A stretch of DNA of 64,000 bases from Bacteroidota bacterium (GTDB lineage Bacteria > Bacteroidota > Ignavibacteria > UBA10030 > SZUA-254): positions 1 through 64,000 of the forward strand of contig JAGVIE010000013.1 in assembly GCA_020056225.1 (NCBI GenBank), read 5' to 3'. Position 1 is the stretch's first letter. The number at the start of each line of letters is the position of its first letter. This document shows, piece by piece, positions 1-10,312 of this stretch. The translations under genes were made by a program, and so were the position numbers. The notes under the pieces were generated by a model. It ran no database searches and was not told the origin of the DNA. It saw only the letters and a list, made by a program, of their open reading frames with translations.

Positions 1-1
1 A

Positions 2-772
2 TCTTCTTCTTCTGACTTGTTCTGCTTCCATTTCGGACTTCTCCTTTTCTCTAATATACTGGCTTTTCTCTCTGTCCGAAAATTAGGGGGAAGATCAACT
101 CCTCCATTAGAAATAGCTAATGGAGTTAGCATAATCTCGAATAATATCAACCTGAATAGAATAAACAAAATTAATGTTTCATGGGAGGATGAATATTGTC
201 TTACTAACTCTAGGTTATGTTTACAAGTGGATGAAGATGTTATACTGCCTGAAGAAGCATCTTTTGTTTTTATTATCACCTGTCGACTATTAAAGCGCAC
301 AAAAGTGTTCATACGTTATAGAGTGAATTCCTCAAATGAAATAAGAAAAATTAGAGATGACTACCCCTTTGTTCCAGATAGAAATGTTACAGCAATAATT
401 AAATCGCAAGAATTTAAAAAAATTGCTAAATTGTATTCTGGTTTTAATAAATTTAAAACTATCAACAAAAGAACCCGGAATGCCCTTTATTTTCTATGCA
501 TGGCATACAGGGCCAGTGGCTGGTTAGAATCATTAATATTTCATGTATGTGCATTGGAAACACTAACATCTGGACAAAATAGAGAAAGAAATATTACAGA
601 ATATTTTATAGAGCGAATTCATAATATTATTGGATACAATAAAGATAAGTTGGAAAAAATCTACAATATACGATCTGAATTAGTTCATGGACGGTACAAT
701 CACAACTCTGTAAAAGAAAATCTTAAATTAAATAAAATTGCAGAAGAAGCATGTAGAAAAACTTTTACATAA
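2..772 (+). CDS. Apea-like HEPN domain protein, 5' end outside the window
   Basis: The reading frame is open to the first bases of the window, so the true start lies upstream. The TTG at 17 is only the first possible start codon inside the window. The last 85 residues form an alpha-helical domain with R-S-E-L-V-H-G near residue 228 (counted from 17). This is the Rx4H motif of HEPN domains, here in the form seen in Apea-like HEPN proteins. HEPN domains are often RNases in defence or toxin systems, but activity is not shown here. The gene is AT-rich compared with the metabolic genes further right, and a helicase gene follows 182 bp downstream on the same strand. The N-terminal half is not recognised. 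Confidence 0.6.
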   Translation, partial: SSSSDLFCFHFGLLLFSNILAFLSVRKLGGRSTPPLEIANGVSIISNNINLNRINKINVSWEDEYCLTNSRLCLQVDEDVILPEEASFVFIITCRLLKRTKVFIRYRVNSSNEIRKIRDDYPFVPDRNVTAIIKSQEFKKIAKLYSGFNKFKTINKRTRNALYFLCMAYRASGWLESLIFHVCALETLTSGQNRERNITEYFIERIHNIIGYNKDKLEKIYNIRSELVHGRYNHNSVKENLKLNKIAEEACRKTFT

Positions 773-954
773 ATCTTGCTGAATCCTAAATATTTAAATG
801 ATTTTATAAATGATGCTAGTCGCATAGCACTCTTCAAAAAATAATAATTCAATATAGTTGAGTTATTTTTTTTATCTCGGTTTGAAAGTCCTTTTCGGTG
901 TTGTGAAAGAATGCAAAATAAACTCAGAAAATTTAAAATAATTGGAAGCCTGTA

Positions 955-3444
955 ATGCCGTTCTTACCAGCAGCAGCAATAGTGAATGCAGCAACAGCCA
1001 GTACGAAAAAGTACCTTGCATTCCTAATAGAGAATGAAGCCAACTTAGAAAGGCATCGTGCAAACAATATTTGTTCAGTCGAAGACCAGACTTTGTTGCT
1101 GGAGAACTCGATATGGATAAAATATCAATGTGAACTCCCACAGCATCGTACCATACGATCTGATTCTTCCGCAACTTTAATAGACTATGCTGCCCCTGGC
1201 AGTAAGATTGAGATTCATATTCTTGAGTATGATAGGCGAACAGGCAAAACCGAGTTTGCTTCGCAGACACCTGTGCATGGAACTACAGGTGATATTGTCA
1301 TAGACTTCCGGTGGCTTGTCCAACGCTGTTTGGAGTGGTTGCAACAACGTGGCTCGTCAGTCAGCGCTATCACAAAAATCAAACCTTACAAACCAGCAAA
1401 TCCGAATCCATTGGTGATGAATGAATGCCTTAGCAATGAACAATGTGAAGCTATCAAAACAGTGCTGAGTACAGGACTTTCGTATATCTGGGGACCACCT
1501 GGAACAGGCAAGACAATGTGGGTCTTGGCAAAAGCAGTTCACATCTGCGTTGAGCGGAAAGAAAAGATCCTTGTTCTTGCCTCCACTAACCTGGCTGTCG
1601 ACAACGCCCTGTCCGCAATTCTTAAGGACGGCGTCCCACAAACACAAGTTGCCCGCATTGGCGTACCATCTGCAAGCTTCATTCAAGAATATCCTGATTG
1701 CTGCGAAGAACGGGCGTTTCAACATGAAATCAGGCAGATCAAATCGCAAATCAAGACATTAGAAGATAACATAACCTCTCTTCAGCGAATGCAAAAGCTT
1801 GTTTGTGAAATCGAAGATTGCAAAGCTGAACTTACCAAAAAGCGCAGCGAACTAAATAAGGTCGAAGCGAAGCTCGTCACCATTCAGCACGAGATACTCG
1901 ACAATGAGAATATTATCCACCAGTGGAGTCAAGAACAGAAACGTCTAGAAAGTGAGCACAAGTCGAAGCAGGGTGAGCTTAACAACATTGCATTTGCAAA
2001 GCTTCTTTCTGATATAGAAGCTATGGAATGCGAGCAAGCTCAAACCATCAAGGAGTTAGCTCGACTAAACAAAGAACTCATCGGTCTGGGAATCTTCACA
2101 CGAATATTCACTGGTCGAAAACAGGAACTGATAAACTCTATTTCCGAACTGAGCGCACATCTTCGTTCCGTAGAGGTTACTATCGAAAGCATGCGTGAAA
2201 AACGAGTTAAGCTAGAACCCATATTTACCCAACTCAAAGCGGAGAAGGCTAAACTAGAGTCCGCACACGAGAAGGCACATAAAGAAATCATTGGCTTAAA
2301 AGTTCGAGTCTCTGGGCTGGAGCAAATGCAACGGGCTCAACAAAAAACGGCTTCAGGGTATCAAGAGAATATCCAATTTTTAGAAAACCGAATTGAAGTT
2401 GCAGCACATAATCTATCAGATATAGGCAAACGCTACCCCACCGACAATTCCGATGAACTCCTCGTAACTTGGCGTGCAGACAAAGAGCAACTCGAAGCAC
2501 GCCTCTTTCAATTCAAGCAAGACTTAGCTAGCAAGTCAGTACTTGGCATGACATTGGACGGATTCATTGGGCTCACTCTTCAAACAAATATAATAGTCAA
2601 TCATGTTTTTATCGACGAGGCGCCATACGCTCCCATTGCAAAAATACTGCCGCTCCTAAGCCTTCATTGCCCCATTGCCATGTTGGGAGATCACTTACAA
2701 CTTCCACCAATTTGCGAATGCAAAAATGATGAAACCATCCAGTCTTACTGGGAGAAGCCTGCAATTTTTCTTGAAGACGCGTTTAGATTAGGAGATCATT
2801 GGAAAGACCTTCACATGATTGAAGAGCCAATATTAGAATTGACACAGCGCTGCATACTTCATGCGTCGTACCGCTTTGGTCAATCACTAGCCTCTTTGTT
2901 AGATCGCCATATTTACAATAACATTGGGCTAGTAGGTTTGTCAAATGACGATACTTACATTCGGTCTATTCATTGTGAGCCACAGGATAGAGCAGATCAC
3001 ATTGGAAGAGAGAACTATGCAGAAGCTAACACTATTTTAAAACATCTCGCAGAATGGTGGGATTGGGCACTGCAACAACCAAGTCTGCCAACTATAGCTA
3101 TCCTGACTCCATACAAGAAACAAGTAAGTTTGATCCGAAATCAATTAAGGGTAAGGTTCGGTGATACTGAGATCAGCAATCACGTTGAAGTCTGGAATAC
3201 TCATAAGGCTCAGGGACGCGAATGGGATTGGGTATTGTTCAGTGTTTCCGATACAGCGAATCTACCAGGAAACGCACCCTACTTTTCTGATTCTAACGAT
3301 CGAACAGGCAGAGCGGTTCTCAATACCACAATCAGTCGTACAAAGAAACATCTCAGAATCTTTTTAGATTTGACATACTGGGAACATCGTTTGCCACAAT
3401 CACTACTAACTGAATTAGCGCAACTTAATGGCAATGATGAATGA
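955..3444 (+). CDS. Superfamily 1 helicase (DNA2/UPF1-like) with long coiled-coil insert
   Basis: This is an 829-residue SF1 helicase. Walker A GPPGTGKT is near residue 181, the Walker B/motif II version FIDEAPYAP is near 552, and motifs V-VI appear at the C-terminus as THKAQGREWDWV and TTISRTKKH. Between Walker A and Walker B, roughly residues 250-520, lies a charged heptad-rich coiled-coil insertion. Such inserts occur in large DNA2/NAM7-type helicases, many of them associated with defence, but no specific defence system is recognised. Motif II reads DEAP rather than DEAQ/DEAS. The ATG start at 955 is preceded by GGAAG at 944. The region before Walker A (residues 1-150) matches nothing I know. 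The AT-rich HEPN gene upstream is in the same direction and could be functionally linked. Confidence 0.8.
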   Translation: MPFLPAAAIVNAATASTKKYLAFLIENEANLERHRANNICSVEDQTLLLENSIWIKYQCELPQHRTIRSDSSATLIDYAAPGSKIEIHILEYDRRTGKTEFASQTPVHGTTGDIVIDFRWLVQRCLEWLQQRGSSVSAITKIKPYKPANPNPLVMNECLSNEQCEAIKTVLSTGLSYIWGPPGTGKTMWVLAKAVHICVERKEKILVLASTNLAVDNALSAILKDGVPQTQVARIGVPSASFIQEYPDCCEERAFQHEIRQIKSQIKTLEDNITSLQRMQKLVCEIEDCKAELTKKRSELNKVEAKLVTIQHEILDNENIIHQWSQEQKRLESEHKSKQGELNNIAFAKLLSDIEAMECEQAQTIKELARLNKELIGLGIFTRIFTGRKQELINSISELSAHLRSVEVTIESMREKRVKLEPIFTQLKAEKAKLESAHEKAHKEIIGLKVRVSGLEQMQRAQQKTASGYQENIQFLENRIEVAAHNLSDIGKRYPTDNSDELLVTWRADKEQLEARLFQFKQDLASKSVLGMTLDGFIGLTLQTNIIVNHVFIDEAPYAPIAKILPLLSLHCPIAMLGDHLQLPPICECKNDETIQSYWEKPAIFLEDAFRLGDHWKDLHMIEEPILELTQRCILHASYRFGQSLASLLDRHIYNNIGLVGLSNDDTYIRSIHCEPQDRADHIGRENYAEANTILKHLAEWWDWALQQPSLPTIAILTPYKKQVSLIRNQLRVRFGDTEISNHVEVWNTHKAQGREWDWVLFSVSDTANLPGNAPYFSDSNDRTGRAVLNTTISRTKKHLRIFLDLTYWEHRLPQSLLTELAQLNGNDE

Positions 3445-3464
3445 ACACAAGCTTATTTTAAACT

Positions 3465-4478
3465 TCACTCCTTGTAAATCTCCACCACCGGCTTCCCATT
3501 CTTATTTATATATCCACGGTACATACCGGAAGTATTAAACGGCATCGCAATGTTGCCGTCTTTATCAAGTGCAATCACTCCGCCCGTGCCGCCAAGTTTT
3601 GTCAGCTTGTCAATAACTGTTTGGGCGGCATCCTTTACAGACATACTTTTGTATTCCATCAAATCGGAAATATCTTTTGCAACACCGAGGCGGATGAAAT
3701 ATTCACCGTCGCCTGTGCAGGAAACTCCGCATGTGCTGTTGTTGGCGTAAGTACCCGCACCTATTATCGGAGAGTCGCCAACGCGGCCGAAGCGTTTGTT
3801 CGTCATCCCTCCTGTTGAAGTGCCTGCGGCAATGTTGCCAAACTTATCCAGTGCTACACAACCAACTGTACCGTGCTTTTCCGGGACAATTCCTTGTTTG
3901 GCTGAATCTGCTTTTTCTTTTTCCAAAATATCCTGTATCTGCTTCCATCGTCGCTCTGTTTTGAAATACTCTTGCGGAACAAGCTCGACCCCCTGCTCTT
4001 GCGCGAACTTCTCAGCACCTTCGCCAGTGAGCAACACGTGCCAGGTTTTTTCCATCACGAGCCGGGCAAGATTAATCGGATTCTTGATACGTTTTACTCC
4101 CGCTACTGCACCTGCCTTCAACGTTTTGCCGTCCATTATGGATGCATCAAGCTCGTTTGTTCCTTCGTGCGTGAAGACGGCGCCTTTGCCAGCATTGAAG
4201 AGCGGGGAGTCTTCCATTATCTTGATCGTCGCTTCCACCGCATCCATGCTTGTGCCGCCATTCTTTAATATATTATAACCGGTGCTCATAGCTTCGGTAA
4301 GTTTCTCGCGGTATTGGTTCTCGGTTTCAGGTGTCATGTTGGATTTTAGAATAGTACCTGCACCGCCGTGAATGACGATGGCGATTTTATGGTTAGACCC
4401 TTGTGGGTATGCTTGAAAAGTGAAGCATAAAAAAAGAGTAACGACGGCTATACTTAAAAAAAGAATTCGATGTTTCAT
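3465..4478 (-). CDS. Secreted isoaspartyl peptidase / L-asparaginase (type 2, Ntn hydrolase)
   Basis: This 337-residue protein has a signal peptide (residues 1-26, hydrophobic core and A-Y-P-Q-G cleavage region). The family hallmarks follow: IHGGAG near 37, NAGKGAVF near 95, and GTVGCVAL near 203. Thr204 is the expected catalytic N-terminal nucleophile after autoproteolysis into alpha and beta subunits, and GTSTGG follows it. The family cleaves beta-aspartyl dipeptides and asparagine. The export signal suggests a periplasmic role in recycling peptides. The start is supported by GGAG six bases upstream. It is convergent with the helicase gene and followed on its 5' side by a MITE-like repeat. 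Confidence 0.9.
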   Translation of the reverse strand: MKHRILFLSIAVVTLFLCFTFQAYPQGSNHKIAIVIHGGAGTILKSNMTPETENQYREKLTEAMSTGYNILKNGGTSMDAVEATIKIMEDSPLFNAGKGAVFTHEGTNELDASIMDGKTLKAGAVAGVKRIKNPINLARLVMEKTWHVLLTGEGAEKFAQEQGVELVPQEYFKTERRWKQIQDILEKEKADSAKQGIVPEKHGTVGCVALDKFGNIAAGTSTGGMTNKRFGRVGDSPIIGAGTYANNSTCGVSCTGDGEYFIRLGVAKDISDLMEYKSMSVKDAAQTVIDKLTKLGGTGGVIALDKDGNIAMPFNTSGMYRGYINKNGKPVVEIYKE

Positions 4479-4522
4479 AATTTCTCCAAGACAAACATTT
4501 CTGTTTAATGACCTCTCCTATA

Positions 4523-4645
4523 ATGGGGTTGTCCAAAAAGTAAAAATTATTGTCAGCCTGAGCTTGTCGAAGGCTCAATACCGCTCAATTTCACATTTCG
4601 ACAAGCTCAATGTGACACTCTCTCTCGCTTATTGGACAACCCCAT
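4523..4645. repeat. MITE-like palindromic repeat with 14-bp terminal inverted repeats
   Basis: The ends are perfect 14-bp inverted repeats: ATGGGGTTGTCCAA at 4523-4536 and its reverse complement at 4632-4645. A second nested inverted pair, GAGCTTGTCGA, lies at 4560-4570 and 4598-4608. The element is non-coding and sits between two minus-strand genes. The left end GGTTGTCCAAAAAGTA resembles the left end of the repeat near 62998, so it is probably a dispersed family mobilised by an unseen transposase. Confidence 0.65.
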
Positions 4646-4659
4646 GTTTTACTCGATAG

Positions 4660-5379
4660 TTATTTCTTTACCGGCTTGGCGAACAATGAATCCGGTATCG
4701 GTTGATTGAAAACTATCTTCTCGAACTGGATTTTCTGCGGCATTGCTCCACCGACTTCCTGGGCAAACGGCATCTTGAGCTTATCCACTCCCCTATAATC
4801 ACTGAGAGAGGTAACGACTTCCATTTCCTTTCCCATCATTTTCATCCTCTCCGTTTCTTGAACGGGCAGATATGTTTTCGCATCGAGGTAAATATGGTGT
4901 TCGGTTGTATCTTGTCGGATTACCTTGATGTGGTAAACCGGTTTCTCGTTGATCTTTTCTTTTCCCACAAGCTCAAGTTTATAATTCTTATCTTTCCAAT
5001 CGACCAGAAATCCATCCAGGTCAGCTTGCTCTTGTATGCTTTGCAATTCTTGCTCTTTCATATCTATCGGATCCAATGTCCCTGCCATCGGAATAATCTG
5101 CCAACCGATTTTACCATCGTACGCCTGAATGATATTCGCTTTACCCATCGCCATATCCGAGCGAAAACCGCCGGAGCGTTTCTGGTAGATGGTTGTGGGA
5201 TATTCTTTTCCCATCATCGTAATCTTGCCGGTCGTTTGAATGGTTTGGACGGCTTTGATGTTCTTCAACCCGCCACGCGCTTCATAATGTTTCTTGAGAA
5301 TGTCTTCAAGCTTTTGAGCGGATGTCAGGGAAACGAGCAACAGGATGGGAACAAAATATTTACAGAAACGAGTCAGCAT
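4660..5379 (-). CDS. Secreted LolA-like outer membrane lipoprotein-sorting domain protein
   Basis: A 239-residue protein with a signal peptide (about residues 1-20). The mature part begins LEDILKKHYEARGGL, followed by repeated beta strands such as GKITMMGKEYPTTIYQK, and ends with a strand-rich region and SLFAKPVKK. This pattern (an invariant xGGxxxIxxVxTxxxxG start and a beta-sheet half-barrel) is typical of LolA/LolB-superfamily proteins annotated as outer membrane lipoprotein-sorting proteins in Bacteroidota. It is not clearly LolA itself, and its ligand is unknown. It has its own leader and lies 280 bp from the upstream asparaginase, separated by the repeat. Confidence 0.65.
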   Translation of the reverse strand: MLTRFCKYFVPILLLVSLTSAQKLEDILKKHYEARGGLKNIKAVQTIQTTGKITMMGKEYPTTIYQKRSGGFRSDMAMGKANIIQAYDGKIGWQIIPMAGTLDPIDMKEQELQSIQEQADLDGFLVDWKDKNYKLELVGKEKINEKPVYHIKVIRQDTTEHHIYLDAKTYLPVQETERMKMMGKEMEVVTSLSDYRGVDKLKMPFAQEVGGAMPQKIQFEKIVFNQPIPDSLFAKPVKK

Positions 5380-5559
5380 ATATCTTCTCCTTGTAAATTA
5401 CAAAATGGTTGATTATAAACTTAGGCAAATGTAAGAATATCTGAGGAAGGAAACAAAAAGAAAAGGCATCAAAATTATATTGAAAATGAATGGATGAGGC
5501 GGAACTAAACTGGATTCGAGACTGTGGTATTACGGCTGAAAGAATGACGGAAACCTGAG

Positions 5560-5934
5560 TTACACGGATTGTTGAACTTTCGCCTTTTGCTGTGGTAAAA
5601 GAACCGGCACGGAAAAACGAATCCGATTTTGCTGGGCATTTGACTCGGTAGTTTGATTTTGCGCGCCTACTCCGAATCCACCGACAAAAATTCCTAAACC
5701 TCCCTTTGATTCGGAGCTATCACCTGTCATAATAGCAACATCAAAATTAACAGAAGTCACGGGTTGCTCTCTGCCACCTGATTCGCCGGTCATGCCAATA
5801 AAATCTGCCTCTTTATGAAGACTCCAGAAATATGGATTTACTTTTCCTCCATACTCAGGAACTTGAGATTGGGCTGTGTGTACCCCCTGAATAATTTGTA
5901 TTAAGGTTTGCGCTATAAATTCTTTGAGTTCCAT
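5560..5934 (-). CDS. Small Trypco2-like hypothetical protein
   Basis: This 124-residue protein starts with a helix (MELKEFIAQTLIQIIQGV). It continues into a strand-rich half with VNFDVAIMTGD, a glycine-rich GGLGIFVGGFGVGAQN hairpin and a closing IRFSVPVLLP strand. That layout, an N-terminal helix plus a beta hairpin ending in an RIRFxVPV strand, matches small proteins grouped as Trypsin-co-occurring domain 2. Members are found beside trypsin-like or effector proteins, but here no such partner is adjacent. It lies 140 bp from a HEPN-like gene on the same strand. Function unknown. Confidence 0.45.
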   Translation of the reverse strand: MELKEFIAQTLIQIIQGVHTAQSQVPEYGGKVNPYFWSLHKEADFIGMTGESGGREQPVTSVNFDVAIMTGDSSESKGGLGIFVGGFGVGAQNQTTESNAQQNRIRFSVPVLLPQQKAKVQQSV

Positions 5935-6075
5935 AATATTTCCTTTGTTTATAATTATGTTTTATCCCAACTTCGTTTTCACTTAGATGGCTTCGTATGT
6001 GCAAGGTACTTTACTACTCCTTTAAAACTCCTACCGGTTTTGAGGAATCAATCTTATTTTCTATTCTTTCGAGAT

Positions 6076-6648
6076 TTATTTTGTTTTTTGTGGGTCGGGG
6101 TCATCATAATTTTTCGCCAATTTCTCAAAAAATATTTCTTGGTGTTTATCAATGAAAGCAATCAACTTCTCTCGCGCATTACTAACTTCTTTTGGAAGTT
6201 TTCTCAGCCGATTTATGTCGAAGTTCGCTTCATGGGTATAATATTTACCATCGGATCTACCGATTTGTCGTTTAGGTTTGACTCTGATAATCTTGTTGTC
6301 CCTGAGCGTCCAATCATGCGTATGGATAAATTCATTTCTTGCCTTATTGATAGACACGAGCGTTTCTTTTACATCCGAGTATTCGGAGAGTATGTCTTTT
6401 TCTCGAACAGTGTAATGAACAATGTTCGTCAATTTCTCTAATAAATTAGTAAAATCAGCCCCGCCCAATAAACACAAAGTAAGGGGATAATTTCTTACGC
6501 CAAGATAATGTATAGAAAATAACAAAGAAGATTCAAGTGAATTAAATCTAATAATAAACTCACCGAGAAGCTCTCGTAGCTCAAGGGCTAATTTATCTTC
6601 AGTACTTCGATCAGACAAAGATTTGAAAATATTCTTATCGCCCGCCAT
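6076..6648 (-). CDS. HEPN-like hypothetical protein
   Basis: This 190-residue protein is predicted to be mostly helical. It carries INKARNEFIHTHDW at about residues 103-116, and R-N-E-F-I-H is an exact Rx4H motif as in HEPN RNases. The preceding helices (FIIRFNSLESSLLFSI and LLEKLTNIVHY) fit the four-helix HEPN layout. The C-terminal tail is lysine-rich and charged. There is no signal peptide or membrane segment. It is the second HEPN-motif protein in the first 7 kb. No antitoxin-like small gene is evident next to it, although the Trypco2-like gene downstream could be a partner. The family assignment rests on one motif. Confidence 0.45.
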   Translation of the reverse strand: MAGDKNIFKSLSDRSTEDKLALELRELLGEFIIRFNSLESSLLFSIHYLGVRNYPLTLCLLGGADFTNLLEKLTNIVHYTVREKDILSEYSDVKETLVSINKARNEFIHTHDWTLRDNKIIRVKPKRQIGRSDGKYYTHEANFDINRLRKLPKEVSNAREKLIAFIDKHQEIFFEKLAKNYDDPDPQKTK

Positions 6649-6733
6649 ACCTGGAAATTTCGGCTATTGGATGGACAATGCTGTTCATTGGTCTTAATAC
6701 CTGCACCAGATGAAATGTGTCAGCTATTTTCAT

Positions 6734-9622
6734 TTATTTATTCTTATCCGATTCGATATAATCTTCAATCGGCGGGCAAGCACAGATAAGATTGCGGTCA
6801 CCCTGAACATTATTCACTCTACCAACCGACACCCAGAACTTATGCGCTTTTACCCATGCTACTGGGAAAACAGCTTTCTCACGTGGGTACGGAAATTTCC
6901 AGTCATCTGCAACAGCCATATCGGCGGTATGCGGCGCGTTTTTAAGAACGTTGTTTACTTTGTCGGCTTTTCCTGTTTCAATCTCCTCGACTTCCTTATG
7001 AATTGCAATCAAAGCATCGCAATATCTATCCAGCTCTTCTTTCGATTCGCTCTCTGTCGGCTCAATCATCAACGTGCCTGCAACAGGGAATGATGTCGTC
7101 GGTGCATGAAAACCGTAATCCATCAACCGCTTAGCAACATCCTCAACTTCAATATCGGCGCTGGCTTTTATCGGACGAAGATCGATTATGAATTCATGTG
7201 CAACCCGATCATTCTTACCCGTGTAAACGATCGGATAATACTTTTTCAATCTCGCCGCCATGTAGTTTGCATTGAGAATTGCGATTTCGGTCGCATGTTT
7301 CAATCCATCGGCTCCCATCATCTTGATATAAGCCCAGGAAATTGCAAGCACACCCGCGCTACCCCACGGCGCAGAGGCAATAGGACCGATTCCTTTTCCT
7401 CCATTAATTGAAACGACCGGATGAGTAGGAAGGAATGGTATAAGATGTTTTGCAACACCGATCGGACCGACACCTGGACCGCCGCCGCCATGTGGAATGG
7501 AAAATGTCTTATGCAAATTCAGATGACAGACATCCGCCCCGAGTTCGGCAGGATAGCAAAAGCCGACTTGTGCATTGAGGTTAGCGCCATCCATATAAAC
7601 CTGTCCGCCGTTTTCGTGAACAATGCGGCAGATATTTTTGATTCCTTCCTCGAACACACCGTGCGTGGATGGATATGTCACCATTAATGCGGCAAGTTTA
7701 TCCTTGTACAGTTTTGCTTTGTCTTCCAAATCCTTAATATCTATTGAGCCATCGCTCATGGCTTTCACAACAACGACTTCCATACCAGCCATCACAGCGC
7801 TTGCGGGATTAGTGCCATGCGCTGATGATGGAATCAAACAAACATTGCGGTAACTCTCCCCGCGGCTTTCTTGATATGCACGGATAACGAGCAATCCGGT
7901 ATATTCACCTTGCGCTCCCGAATTCGGCTGGAAGGAAATTGCATCGAAGCCGGTTATATCTTTCAGCATATCTTCAAGCTGTTTGAACATCTCGTGATAA
8001 CCTTTGGTTTGCTCCATCGGTGCGAAAGGATGGAGTGAATTAAACTCCTGCCATGTAATCGGCATAAGTTCGGTGGTAGCGTTCAGCTTCATCGTGCAGG
8101 AACCGAGCGGTATCATGCTGAACGTAAGCGAGAGGTCTTTCGATTCAAGCGAGCGGATATACCTTAGCATCTCCGTCTCTGAATGATGAGTATTGAAAAC
8201 AGGATGCGTCAGGTATTCCGAAGTTCGCTTCATCTTACCTGTATATCCGGCAGATATTTTCGAGCCAGGATTATCGGCTGATATATTTACCGGTTTCTTA
8301 TTAGCGAAAATATTGAGCAAAGATTTCACTTCATCTAATCCGGATACTTCATCCAGAGAAATTCCGCACGAGCAATCATCGAACCAGCGGATGTTGAAAT
8401 TGTTGGATTGAAGAACCGACCCGTTGATTGATTTAAAATTTTTATCCACAATGAAACGGAGAGTATCGAAATAATCATCGTGAATAATTTTATACCCAAG
8501 CTGCTTCAATCCATCCGCTAACACTTTGGTGAGGTTGTGGATTCGTTCTGCGATTGCTTTTATTCTTTTCGGACCGTGATAAACTGCATACATACTTGCC
8601 ATGATGGCAAGAAGAACTTGCGAAGTGCAGATATTCGATGTCGCCTTCTCACGGCGGATGTGCTGTTCACGGGTTTGCAGCGCCATACGCAGTGCGCGCT
8701 GTCCTCTTGAATCGACCGACACACCGATAATCCGACCGGGAATATGCCGTTTAAATTCATCTTTCGTCGCAAAGTACGCGGCATGAGGTCCGCCATAACC
8801 GAGCGGAACTCCGAAGCGTTGTGTGTTACCGACGGCTACATCAGCGCCGAATTCTCCCGGCGGCGTTAGCAGTGTCAGACTTAATATGTCGGCGGCAACG
8901 ACTACGGATGCGCCAGCCAAGTGTGCTTTATCGCAGAACGATTTGTAATCATAGATCGCTCCATCAGATGCCGGATATTGTAAGAGCGCACCGAACACTT
9001 TGTCGGTAAATTCGAACTCGTTCCACTTTCCTACAACCACATTGATACCTAATGGCTTAGCGCGTGTTCGGATAACTTCAATATTCTGCGGATGACAATC
9101 ATCAGAAACGAAAAAGATTCCGTCATTAGGTCTACCTTTAATTCCGAAGAACATGTTCATTGCTTCAGCCGCGGCAGTAGACTCGTCAAGTAATGAGGAG
9201 TTGGCAATATCCATCGCAGTTAAATCCATGACCATCGTTTGAAAATTAAGAAGAGCTTCCATTCTGCCCTGAGCGATCTCTGCCTGATATGGAGTGTACT
9301 GTGTGTACCATCCGGGATTTTCCAAAATGTTGCGCTGGATGATCGTCGGTGTGATAGTATCATAGAATCCCATACCTATGAGCGATCGGTAAACACGATT
9401 TTGTTTAGCTATTGCTTTCAGCTCGTTGAGCGCTTCGCGTTCACTAACAGGCGACTGCAGAGTGAGTGGATGATTGGAACGGATTTGCCGAGGAATAACG
9501 CTATCAATGAAGTCATCGAGCGAGCGAGCGCCAACTTCTTTAAGCATTTGTTCAATTTCTTTTTGATCCGGACCGTTATGACGGTCTGAGAATAGTTCGG
9601 TTTGATTAATATGATTTGACAT
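6734..9622 (-). CDS. gcvP: Glycine dehydrogenase (decarboxylating), P-protein of the glycine cleavage system
   Basis: A 962-residue single-chain P-protein, the usual length for the homodimeric form in which N- and C-terminal halves are fused. It decarboxylates glycine with pyridoxal phosphate and passes the aminomethyl group to the lipoyl arm of GcvH. The PLP lysine is K705 in [17 protein letters not shown], and the glycine-rich loop follows. The N-terminal half starts [15 protein letters not shown], as in other GcvP proteins. It is the last gene of a minus-strand cluster with gcvH. A 120-bp gap before it may hold its own promoter. gcvT is not in the window, so the system is completed elsewhere in the genome. 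Confidence 0.97.
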   Translation of the reverse strand: MSNHINQTELFSDRHNGPDQKEIEQMLKEVGARSLDDFIDSVIPRQIRSNHPLTLQSPVSEREALNELKAIAKQNRVYRSLIGMGFYDTITPTIIQRNILENPGWYTQYTPYQAEIAQGRMEALLNFQTMVMDLTAMDIANSSLLDESTAAAEAMNMFFGIKGRPNDGIFFVSDDCHPQNIEVIRTRAKPLGINVVVGKWNEFEFTDKVFGALLQYPASDGAIYDYKSFCDKAHLAGASVVVAADILSLTLLTPPGEFGADVAVGNTQRFGVPLGYGGPHAAYFATKDEFKRHIPGRIIGVSVDSRGQRALRMALQTREQHIRREKATSNICTSQVLLAIMASMYAVYHGPKRIKAIAERIHNLTKVLADGLKQLGYKIIHDDYFDTLRFIVDKNFKSINGSVLQSNNFNIRWFDDCSCGISLDEVSGLDEVKSLLNIFANKKPVNISADNPGSKISAGYTGKMKRTSEYLTHPVFNTHHSETEMLRYIRSLESKDLSLTFSMIPLGSCTMKLNATTELMPITWQEFNSLHPFAPMEQTKGYHEMFKQLEDMLKDITGFDAISFQPNSGAQGEYTGLLVIRAYQESRGESYRNVCLIPSSAHGTNPASAVMAGMEVVVVKAMSDGSIDIKDLEDKAKLYKDKLAALMVTYPSTHGVFEEGIKNICRIVHENGGQVYMDGANLNAQVGFCYPAELGADVCHLNLHKTFSIPHGGGGPGVGPIGVAKHLIPFLPTHPVVSINGGKGIGPIASAPWGSAGVLAISWAYIKMMGADGLKHATEIAILNANYMAARLKKYYPIVYTGKNDRVAHEFIIDLRPIKASADIEVEDVAKRLMDYGFHAPTTSFPVAGTLMIEPTESESKEELDRYCDALIAIHKEVEEIETGKADKVNNVLKNAPHTADMAVADDWKFPYPREKAVFPVAWVKAHKFWVSVGRVNNVQGDRNLICACPPIEDYIESDKNK

Positions 9623-9742
9623 AAAAATTCAATAGCAGTAATTGTTAAGGATAAGTTTTGAGATAATTGGATCGGAATATAGAATAAAAAGCAAAGAGAG
9701 AAGAGCTGAAGAATTGAGGAGAGAGGCGACCCGATGCGAACA

Positions 9743-10294
9743 TCAAGTATTTCTTCCCTCCTTGATCATGTAAAGAAGATTATCTTCAACTTTGTAATAC
9801 AGAGGTGCAATTAGAATTTTTGGATAACGATGACGAAGACGATTTACCTCGCTCAACAAGAAATCAATTTCATCCCCAATTTCAAACATCGGGGCAAACT
9901 GATTAAAATGTTCCTCGGCAGAAACTCGATCCCATCCGGCTCTATCCATCAAGCCCTGTACGAACTGATCTTTTCGCGCCATGATGTTGACCATCCCACA
10001 ATTATTGTGTGCGATAAGCGCTAAAGATGAAACTTCACCAACCGATATTGCATAGGAGATTTTAAATTCGCTGTAACGGAGATTTGCGCCTCCTGTTCGA
10101 ATGATGAAAGCGAAATTATCCGGTATGTGAAGATACTTGCGGTTATCCATGCACATTCCGATTAACATTTGCGCGTTGGTAACACCCTCGAATGGTAATC
10201 CGAGATTATGATATTGCAGAAGTAAATCAATCGGACTATTTCTGTACTGTGGGAAGATATCTTCCTTTGAAAATATTTTAACCAGCCGGTTCAC
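9743..10294 (-). CDS. Beta-carbonic anhydrase family protein
   Basis: This 183-residue protein carries the two zinc motifs of beta-carbonic anhydrases, C48-x-D50-x-R52 (MCMDNR) and H96-x-x-C99 (IAHNNCG). All three zinc ligands and the Asp-Arg dyad are therefore present. The remaining sequence is compact, as in the shorter beta-CA subclass. It would interconvert CO2 and bicarbonate in the cytoplasm. Its place between gcvH (18 bp upstream) and gcvP is telling, because glycine cleavage produces CO2 and the biotin carboxylase AccC, encoded two genes earlier, consumes bicarbonate. The start codon is GTG at 10292-10294 with no clear ribosome binding site, so translation is probably coupled to gcvH. 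Confidence 0.75.
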   Translation of the reverse strand: MNRLVKIFSKEDIFPQYRNSPIDLLLQYHNLGLPFEGVTNAQMLIGMCMDNRKYLHIPDNFAFIIRTGGANLRYSEFKISYAISVGEVSSLALIAHNNCGMVNIMARKDQFVQGLMDRAGWDRVSAEEHFNQFAPMFEIGDEIDFLLSEVNRLRHRYPKILIAPLYYKVEDNLLYMIKEGRNT

Positions 10295-10312
10295 AAAAAC
10301 GTGATTGGATAT

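Noticed and set aside
872-1270. A minus-strand frame of 132 codons opposite the helicase start
   Set aside because: It is antisense to a well-supported helicase and rich in Cys, Leu and Ser, as reverse-strand shadows of coding DNA are; no domain is visible.
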